Source: Thermoanaerobaculales bacterium (GTDB lineage: Bacteria > Acidobacteriota > Thermoanaerobaculia > Thermoanaerobaculales > Sulfomarinibacteraceae). From it: a stretch of 6,359 bases of DNA. The notes below the pieces were generated by a model. It saw nothing but the letters and a program-made list of their open reading frames with translations. It was not told the DNA's origin and searched no databases. A program made the position numbers and the translations under genes. Of this stretch, positions 1-5,324 are shown one piece after another (position 1 is the first letter of the stretch; each line of letters starts with the position of its first letter). Location: contig JALOKS010000291.1 of the NCBI GenBank assembly GCA_025456385.1, positions 1-6,359 on the forward strand, read 5' to 3'.

Positions 1-138
1 GCCGAGCCAGAACGGGCCCCAGCCCGCGCCCTCGCGCACCGCGACCCGGATCGCGAGGTAGGTGCTCCCCCACACCAGGTAGATGACCAGGAGGTTGAGC
101 ACTCCCGCGAGGGGCAGGTGTGGCGAATCGTTCTTCAC
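1..138 (-). CDS. EamA/DMT-family transporter, N-terminal fragment
   Basis: From GTG at 138 the minus strand reads 46 codons to the window edge without a stop. The peptide begins MKNDSPHLPLAG and runs into a first membrane helix LLVIYLVWGSTYLAI, then RVAVREGAG. The YLVWGSTYLAIR motif is characteristic of the first helix of EamA-type (drug/metabolite transporter superfamily) proteins, inner-membrane carriers of metabolites or amino acids; the substrate cannot be told from this fragment. A second in-frame GTG at 150, with AGG a few bases upstream, is an alternative start adding four residues (MGAA). It lies about 240 bases beyond the malonyl-CoA decarboxylase stop, behind a repeat-bearing gap, so it is probably a separate transcription unit. 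The rest of the gene, and therefore its integrity, is outside the window. Confidence 0.82.
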   Translation of the reverse strand, partial: MKNDSPHLPLAGVLNLLVIYLVWGSTYLAIRVAVREGAGWGPFWLG

Positions 139-161
139 GGCAGCGCCCACGATACGCCTGC

Positions 162-174
162 CCGCGGACCGCGG
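162..174. repeat. Perfect palindrome CCGCGG-A-CCGCGG upstream of the EamA gene
   Basis: Two CCGCGG half-sites flank a single A, making a 13-base inverted repeat that ends 12-24 bases before the candidate starts at 150 and 138. It could be a regulator site, but short GC palindromes arise easily in DNA of this composition. Confidence 0.35.
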
Positions 175-231
175 CCAGCGCCGCTCGGGGCGGACGGTTC
201 ATCCGGAAGTGCGTGAGATGGGGCCGAGTCG

Positions 232-259
232 ATTTCGGATTTCGAATTTCGGATTTCGA
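232..259. repeat. AT-rich 14-bp tandem repeat (two copies)
   Basis: The unit ATTTCGGATTTCGA occurs at 232-245 and again, perfectly, at 246-259, followed by ATTTT. Each unit is itself built from an ATTTCG core. It stands out sharply as an AT-rich patch in very GC-rich DNA and lies wholly in the intergenic gap. Confidence 0.95.
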
Positions 260-389
260 ATTTTCCGACCGAAGGGCATCCGAGGTCGGATCGCCGACTC
301 CTGCCGATGCCGACTGTCGCTGCCGCCGGGCCGGCATCCGGGCACGGGCACGGAGACGGGTCGGGTGGGGTGCTCGCGGAACCGCCACC

Positions 390-1774
390 TCATGCGGGGC
401 CGGATGAGCCGGGAGGGGCGCCGGACGGCCGGCCGCGACGGCCCCAGGGCAGGAGCGAGCGGACACCGCGCCGGATGCGGGCCAGGCTGCTCTCCGAGTA
501 CAGGTAGTTGACCATCAGACCGCAGGACTCGGCGAGGACTCGGCGAGGCCGCGCTCCGAGGTGTTGGCGGCGAAGTTGAGGTTGGCGCGGGACACGGTGG
601 CGCCGTTGCCGAGGTGGAAGCCGGCGACCGGGTTGAGCGGTTTGCCGCGCCGGTCCGTCTCCTCGGCGAGGTAGGTGTAGGCGATGTCGAGGAGCGGCCG
701 CCGCAGCAGCCGGCACAGCCCGGGGTCCGCGAGCCAGTCCGGGGCTGCGAGGACCTCCGCCAGCGCGAGGGCGGGGTCGTCGTCCGTGCCCGCGGCCGCC
801 GGCCGGCGCTCGAGCAGCGCCGCCCCGAGCCTGCCGCTCAGGAGCTCGACGACCGCCTCGCGCGTGAGGCGGAAGCCCTCGTCGCGGCCCTCGAGGATGG
901 GCCGCAGGTAGCGCGGCCAGAAGCCGGGGATCGGGCTCAGGGTGGCGAAGGTCTGAAGCGAGGGGTAGCGCGTCCGGAGGGCGTCGGTGACGCGCAGGAT
1001 GAGCACCTGGGCGAGGCCGAGGCCGGCGAGCCCGTTCTGGGTGCTGTTGATCGAGTAGAAGATCGCGGTGTCGGGCGGCTTCGCCGAGCGGCGCGCACCC
1101 GCTGCGCCGCCGATCACCTCGTCGATCGACCGCAGCAGGCCGCGGCTCAGCGCCACCTCGATGAAGACCACCGGCTCGTCCGGCATCGCCGCGTGGTAGA
1201 GGGCGTAGCAGGCACGGTCCCTGCCCAGCCTCTGCGCCATCTCGTCGAGGCTCACCATCGGGTGCACGAGCTCCCGCTCCTTGAGGAAGCGGACGGTGCG
1301 GTAGGACGAGCCGAGGTCGATCTCTTCGAGGTAGAGGAGGCCGTGCTGGCACCACCGGTTGAGGAGGTGGCCGAGGTCCTCCTCGAGGGCCTCGAGGCCC
1401 GCCTGCCCCTGGCGCTGCGCCTCGAGCACCTCGCACCGCAGGTCGAGCACGAGCTGCATGCCGCCGCCGGTGTTGATCAGCGCCTCGAAGAGCCGCTGGC
1501 GCGGCGAGGCCAGGGAGCGCCGCAGCTCGCGCACCGCCGCGTTCCAGGCCTCCCGGTCGTCCTCCGAGGCCGACTGCAGCGCGGCCGCCGGCCCGGCGAT
1601 CCCCGCCCGCGCCACCTCGAGCTCCTCCGACAACCAGGTGAAGAGCCCCAGCCGACCCTCCGGGCCGAGCTCGGCGACCAGCCGGCGGAAGCCCTCGAGC
1701 CGCTCGCGGTCGGCGGCGCCGCCGGCGCCGATCTGCCGCGCCAGCTCGCAGGCCTGTCGCAGTCGCCGCGTCAT
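390..1774 (-). pseudogene. Malonyl-CoA decarboxylase, frameshifted near the C-terminus
   Basis: The family converts malonyl-CoA to acetyl-CoA and CO2. ATG 1774 overlaps the radical SAM stop as ATGA. The N-terminal helical domain (~1-190) is followed by a GNAT-like catalytic region with HAAMPDEPVVFIEVALSRGL, FYSINSTQNGLAGLGLAQ (Ser241/Ser244 area), FATLSPIPGFWPRYL and NPVAGFHLGNGA (His387, matching the catalytic His of the family). After NTSERGLAES the frame enters SPSPAV and stops at 515-517, giving 419 residues. The expected continuation CGLMVNYLY, with the Tyr that matches the conserved catalytic-site Tyr of the human enzyme, lies in the next frame and runs on to a TGA at 390-392. Removing one copy of the 11-bp tandem duplication at 524-545 restores one 457-residue protein, close to the usual bacterial length. 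Without that repair the last ~45 residues are lost. No mat-type partner gene is in the window. Confidence 0.9.
524..545. repeat. 11-bp perfect tandem duplication inside malonyl-CoA decarboxylase
   Basis: The plus strand reads AGGACTCGGCG twice in succession (524-534 and 535-545), followed by a partial third AGG. Because 11 is not a multiple of three it shifts the reading frame exactly where the decarboxylase loses its family C-terminus. One copy gives the uninterrupted LAESCGLMVNYLY. Confidence 0.95.
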
Positions 1775-2803
1775 GTCCAGACGCCCGGGATCGCCCGCCC
1801 GCAGGCCGCGCAGGCACCCGCGCGGAGGGCGTTGGCGACGACGCGGAAGCCGATGCGCCGGATCACCACCTCGCCGCAGCCCGGGCAGACGGTGCTTTCG
1901 CCGGGGTGGCCCGGCACGTTGCCGAGGTAGACGAAGTTCAGCCCGGCCGCGCGGCCGATCTCCCACGCGCGCTCGAGGGTCGCGACCGGCGTCGGCGGCA
2001 GGTCGGTGAGGCGGTAGGTCGGGTGGAAGCGGGTGAAGTGCAGCGGCACGTCGGGGCCGAGCTTCGTCCGCACCCAGCGGGTCAGCTCGCGCAGCTCCGA
2101 CTCGGAGTCGTTGAGGGTCGGGACCAGGAGGACGACGATCTCGAGCCACACCCCCGCCTCGCGCACCACCTCGAGGCTCTTGAGCACGGGCTCCAGGCGA
2201 CCCCTTACCTGCTCGCGGTAGAAGCGGTCCGAGAAGCTCTTGAGGTCGATCTTGACGGCGGCAAGCAGTGGCAGCACGTCGCGCAGGGCCTGTTCCTGGA
2301 TGAAGCCGTTGGACACCACCGTCGGCCTGATCCCGGCGGCATTCGCGGCGATGGCGACGTCGCGCACGTACTCCCAGAACACCACCGGCTCGCCGTAGGT
2401 GGCGGCGGTCAGCCGCGCGCCGCTCTGCTTCGCGGCCTCGACCAGGCGCTCCGGGGGCAGCGGGTAGGCGGCGACCTGCTCCGGCCGGAACTGCGACAGC
2501 TCCCAGTTCTGGCAGAACTTGCACTCGACGTTGCAGCCGGCGGTCGAGAACGAGAACGCGCTCTCCCCCGGCAGGACGTGGAAGAAGGGCTTCTTCTCGA
2601 TCGGGTCGGGCCTGGGGGCAGAGCTGACACTCGACCCGGCCCTCGGGCAGCCTCCGGTACCACGAGGCCTCGCGCGCCGCCAGCCCCTCGGTGTCGACCG
2701 TGGCGCCGCCCCTCGCGCCCGCGGCCGCGGCCCGGCCGCCGAGAGCGAGGGCTCCGGCGGCGCCCGCTCCGAGGACGACCAGCCGCCGGCGGTCGAGGCT
2801 CAT
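1771..2803 (-). pseudogene. AmmeMemoRadiSam radical SAM enzyme, frameshifted by internal deletion
   Basis: ATG 2803 (in an ATGA overlap with DUF362) opens with a Tat-like leader (LDRRRLVVLGAGAAG), then a conserved segment WYRRLPEGRVECQLCP ending at residue 63 (about 2615). Family similarity then jumps to another frame: DPIEKKPFFHVLPGE begins at 2607, followed by the radical SAM cluster motif CNVECKFC (CX3CX2C, 2535-2512), TYGEPVVFWEY, VKIDLKSF, HFTRFHPTYRLTDLPPTP and a C-terminal CPGC...CAAC pair ending IPGVWT. In family members as I know them roughly 30-37 residues lie between the CxLCP and DPIEKK segments, including HxC and a GxCGVR motif; these are absent here. As sequenced, no single frame makes the enzyme. 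An automatic caller would probably report only 2385-1771 (204 aa), which lacks the iron-sulfur motif. The identity is secure. Whether the lesion is biological or an assembly error is open. Confidence 0.88.
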
Positions 2804-3759
2804 GCCGCCACCACCACGAGCCGCGCCGGGTCGGCGACGCCGAGGCCGTGGCGCGCCGCCGTCGCGAGGTAGCGCGCCGGGCGGCCCGCCGCCTCGAGGC
2901 TCGCCAGCCCGTGCTCGCGGCGCGCCGCCTCGATGGCCGCGAGCGCCCACAGGTCCGCCGCCACCGGGTCGGTGCTCGCCGCGACCCGGCCGAGGGCGAA
3001 GGTCGCGCCCGGCCGGTAGGCCGGCCCGCCGTGGTACTGGGCCACCACCCCGTCGAGGACCGTCAGCCGCAGCTTGCCGCGGATGAAGGGGTGGCGCGCG
3101 ACGTCGGCGATGTAGGGGTCGCAGCCGCCGTCGTGGTACTTGTTCGGGTTGTGGATGACCCCGTACCAGTTCTTCATGCCGGCCGACACCCCCGCCAGGT
3201 CGTGGTCCTTGACGACCCCGAAGGAGACCAGGGCCGTGCACTCGGTCGACACCAGGCGCGCGAAGCAGGAGCCGATCGCCCCCGACTCCGAGGGCTCCCC
3301 GTCCCAGCCGCCGTCGATGCCGAGGCAGCGGTAGGGCCCGCCCCGCTCGCGGAGGGCGAAGCCGGCGCGCTCGAGCTCGCGGCCGGAGCGCTCGAAGACG
3401 ATGATCCGGTCGCGGGCGACGCCGGCCGCGGCGACCAGCTCGACGAGCGCCTCGACGAGCTCGAGCCGCGGTGAGAGCAGGCGGCCGGCCAGACAGTTGA
3501 GCTTGATCCCGACCGTGTCCTCCGGGCGGAACAGGGCCCGCGCCGCCGCCGCCGCCGGCAGGCCGACCGCCGCCGCCACCGCGGAGTCGACGGCCGCCCG
3601 CGCCGCCGCGGCCTCGAGGGGTCGGCCGAGCCCCGCCGCCGCCGCGGCGACCCCGACCACCCCCGGCCGCTGCGGCGGGACGCCGGCGCTCCCCGTCCGC
3701 GCGGCGAGGATGCCGCCGCCGAGCAGCCCGGCGAGCTCGCGCCGGGTCAGCCGGCTCAA
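2800..3759 (-). CDS. DUF362 domain protein with Tat-like leader
   Basis: The product is 319 residues, read from TTG at 3759, which overlaps the upstream stop as TTGA. A purine-rich GGGGAAGG lies just upstream. This start keeps a twin-arginine-like leader (LTRRELAGLLGGG, residues 4-16); later starts would lose it. The body matches my knowledge of DUF362: VGIKLNCLAG near residues 83-92, a Rossmann-like VARDRIIVFERSG segment, then KDHDLAGVSAGMKNWYGVIH (184-203), NPNKYHDGGCDPYIADV and a TDPVAADLWAL segment near the end. No CxxCxxC ferredoxin motif is visible, although some DUF362 proteins carry one. The N-terminal ~40-75 residues are extremely Ala-rich. The function of the family is not established. 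Tight overlap on both sides (TTGA upstream, ATGA downstream) places it inside the AmmeMemoRadiSam operon, and the Tat-like leader suggests export or membrane attachment. Confidence 0.9.
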   Translation of the reverse strand: MSRLTRRELAGLLGGGILAARTGSAGVPPQRPGVVGVAAAAAGLGRPLEAAAARAAVDSAVAAAVGLPAAAAARALFRPEDTVGIKLNCLAGRLLSPRLELVEALVELVAAAGVARDRIIVFERSGRELERAGFALRERGGPYRCLGIDGGWDGEPSESGAIGSCFARLVSTECTALVSFGVVKDHDLAGVSAGMKNWYGVIHNPNKYHDGGCDPYIADVARHPFIRGKLRLTVLDGVVAQYHGGPAYRPGATFALGRVAASTDPVAADLWALAAIEAARREHGLASLEAAGRPARYLATAARHGLGVADPARLVVVAA

Positions 3760-5270
3760 TGGCCTTCCCCGCAGACCTGGGCCGTGAAGACCTCGAAGCG
3801 GGCGCCCTGCCGCCAGGCGTCGGCGGGGAGGCCCGCCTTGCGCGCGAGCTGGCGGAGCATGGTCTCGCGGTCCCAGCCCTGCTCGCTCGCGACCTGCGGC
3901 AGGAACACCGCCCGCGCGCCGCCCTTGGCGAGGATCACGCCGTGGGTGCCGACGACGATCGCCTCCGGGCCCGCCACCGGCCGCGGCGGCGACAGCACCG
4001 AGACCTCGACCTCGAGGCCCGCGAGCTCCTCGCTCGCGAGCGGCGGGAACCGCGGGTCGCGCGCCGCCCACTGCGCGGCCTGGGTGACCGCATCGCCGAG
4101 CGGCTCGGTCGCCTCGATCAGCCCCATGCAGGCGCGCAGCCGGCCGGGGGCGCCCGCGGCCATCCCGCGGTGGTGGAGCGTGACAAAGGCGCCGGCCTGC
4201 GCCAGCGCCGGCTCGAAGCCCGGGTGCGCGGCGTGCCACGCCGCGACGCTGCCGTCGTGCCGGAGATGGCTCTCGAGCACCGCCCGCGCCAGGGCGGCCA
4301 CCGCCGCGCCCTCGGCGGCGCTCAGCACCGCGAGCGGCGGCGCCGGCCGCGGCTCGCGCCAGGCCGTCCAGCGGCCCCGGTAGGCGACCGCGGCGTAGGT
4401 CACCGACAGCGACCAGTCGCCGCTGCGGTGGCCCGAGGTGGTCACCTCGAGGACCTCCCCCTCGCCGGCGAAAGCGCGGGCGGCGAGCTCGACCAGGATC
4501 ATCGCCGGCCGCGCGCCGCAGACCGTGTCGCCGCTGACCTCGATCTGGCGGCTGAAGCCTGCCGGGTCGATCGCCGCCAGCCGGCCCGCCGTCAGCCGGC
4601 CGAGGCGAAGGAGCTGGTCGCCCAGGTCGGGTCCGGAGAACGGCGCCCAGCGGTAGCGCTCGCCGTGGTGGCTGAAGTCGGACGACACCACGACGGCGGT
4701 CCGCTCGTCGAGCAACGGTGCGAGGGCCTTCGCCATCCGGCGGGCGGTCTCGGCCGTGGTGCCGGCGCCCACCAGCACCGGCACGATCCGCGCCCGCGGC
4801 GCCGCCAGCTGGAGGAAGGGCAGCTCCACCTCCAGGCAGTGCTCGGGATCGTGGGCGCGGGCCGGCCCCGCGAAGTCCGGCAGTCCGCGCAGGCGCTCGA
4901 GGGCCGTGCGGTCGAGCGCGACCGCGCCGAGTGGGGTCGCGAAGGCCTCGATTCCAGGCCCGGGCAGGGCGCCGCCGGCGAAGCTCTGGTGGTGGGAGGG
5001 CCCGAGCAGGATCACGCGTTCGGTGGTGGCCGCATCCAGGGTCGCGAAGGCTTCCGCCGCCACCGCCCCCGAGTACGCGTAGCCCGCGTGGGGCACCACC
5101 AGCGCCCGCGACGGCGCCCGGGCCGGCGCCGCGGCCAGCAGCGCCGCGACCTCGGCGCGCAGCTCGGCCGCGCCGCCGGGGTAGAAGGACCCGGCCACCG
5201 CCGGCGGCCTGGTCGCCGCCGCCGCCGCCGAGCTCATCGCGAGGATCACCATTGCAAGACGGGCCGCCAC
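3756..5270 (-). CDS. AmmeMemoRadiSam system proteins B and A fused (Memo-AMMECR1)
   Basis: This 504-residue protein joins two families usually encoded separately. Residues ~21-300 are Memo-like (fold related to LigB-type non-haem iron dioxygenases). The motifs PHAGYAYSG (His61), LLGPSHH (His93/His94), EHCLEVELPF, SSDFSHHGERYR and SGDTVCG (Cys251) are present; His61, one of the GPSHH histidines, and Cys251 match the His/His/Cys metal-site residues described for human MEMO1. Residues ~315-500 are AMMECR1-like, with LRACMG (378-383) in place of the common LRGCIG, then DPRFPPL and a C-terminal region ending in FEVFTAQ. The first ~19 residues have one Arg, a hydrophobic stretch (LAMVILAM) and an Ala-rich end, resembling a Sec signal peptide. 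I chose GTG 5270 because it keeps that leader; ATG 5252 or 5237 are alternatives and no strong ribosome site decides. The stop TGA overlaps the DUF362 start. The enzymatic role of the system is unknown to me. Confidence 0.93.
   Translation of the reverse strand: MAARLAMVILAMSSAAAAATRPPAVAGSFYPGGAAELRAEVAALLAAAPARAPSRALVVPHAGYAYSGAVAAEAFATLDAATTERVILLGPSHHQSFAGGALPGPGIEAFATPLGAVALDRTALERLRGLPDFAGPARAHDPEHCLEVELPFLQLAAPRARIVPVLVGAGTTAETARRMAKALAPLLDERTAVVVSSDFSHHGERYRWAPFSGPDLGDQLLRLGRLTAGRLAAIDPAGFSRQIEVSGDTVCGARPAMILVELAARAFAGEGEVLEVTTSGHRSGDWSLSVTYAAVAYRGRWTAWREPRPAPPLAVLSAAEGAAVAALARAVLESHLRHDGSVAAWHAAHPGFEPALAQAGAFVTLHHRGMAAGAPGRLRACMGLIEATEPLGDAVTQAAQWAARDPRFPPLASEELAGLEVEVSVLSPPRPVAGPEAIVVGTHGVILAKGGARAVFLPQVASEQGWDRETMLRQLARKAGLPADAWRQGARFEVFTAQVCGEGH
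3763..3770 (-). promoter_or_regulatory. Probable ribosome binding site for the TTG-start DUF362 gene
   Basis: On the minus strand GGGGAAGG lies three bases before TTG at 3759 (GGGGA is six bases away). It sits inside the last codons of the Memo-AMMECR1 gene. It supports the unusual TTG start, which is also the only one that keeps the twin-arginine leader. Confidence 0.5.
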
Positions 5271-5281
5271 TCACTCAGTGA
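5271..5281. repeat. Perfect palindrome TCACT-C-AGTGA before the Memo-AMMECR1 start
   Basis: This 11-base inverted repeat abuts the chosen GTG start at 5270, within the 54-base gap after the TPR gene. Its position would suit an operator or a translational control element, but chance is a fair explanation for so short a site. Confidence 0.3.
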
Positions 5282-5324
5282 TAACGCCTCGCGGCGGAGA
5301 TTGCAACGGCGGCAGGGGCGGACC

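Larger units (their letters stand above)
151..389. other. Non-coding gap between decarboxylase and EamA genes
   Basis: I see no credible gene on either strand here. The stretch holds the 14-bp AT-rich tandem repeat (232-259), a short GC palindrome (162-174) and a weak hairpin (264-290). Possible reading frames translate to low-complexity peptide from the repeat (RISNFGFRIF and similar), a known sort of spurious protein. A promoter for the EamA gene would be expected here, but I found no convincing -35/-10 pair. Confidence 0.7.

Noticed and set aside
152..190. A sigma-70 type promoter for the EamA gene (TATCGT as -10)
   Set aside because: The -10 match is partial and no -35 better than three of six bases lies at a suitable distance.
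264..290. Hairpin TCCGACC/GGTCGGA as an intrinsic terminator for the operon
   Set aside because: The stem is only seven base pairs with a 13-base loop, and on the minus strand it is followed by A-rich rather than T-rich sequence.
83..511. A plus-strand gene of 142 codons
   Set aside because: It runs over the AT repeat (giving RISNFGFRIF) and antisense to the transporter start and decarboxylase end; no domain and no ribosome site.
2512..2620. Programmed frameshifting as the reason for the radical SAM frame change
   Set aside because: No slippery heptamer is evident at the junction, and a whole conserved segment is missing, which a frameshift alone would not explain.
515..3241. A single 908-codon minus-strand gene
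   Set aside because: It strings together an out-of-frame stretch of DUF362, the first 63 residues of the radical SAM enzyme, out-of-frame sequence and malonyl-CoA decarboxylase; it exists because of the radical SAM frameshift.
1906..3474. Long plus-strand open frame of 522 codons, plus others at 614-1930 and 1359-2009
   Set aside because: They are antisense to genes with clear family motifs, and their translations are Arg/Ala/Gly-rich with no recognisable domain; high GC lengthens such shadow frames.
2800..5274. A single 824-codon minus-strand gene
   Set aside because: Only its last 319 residues (from 3759) are real (DUF362); the earlier part is a shadow of the Memo-AMMECR1 gene.
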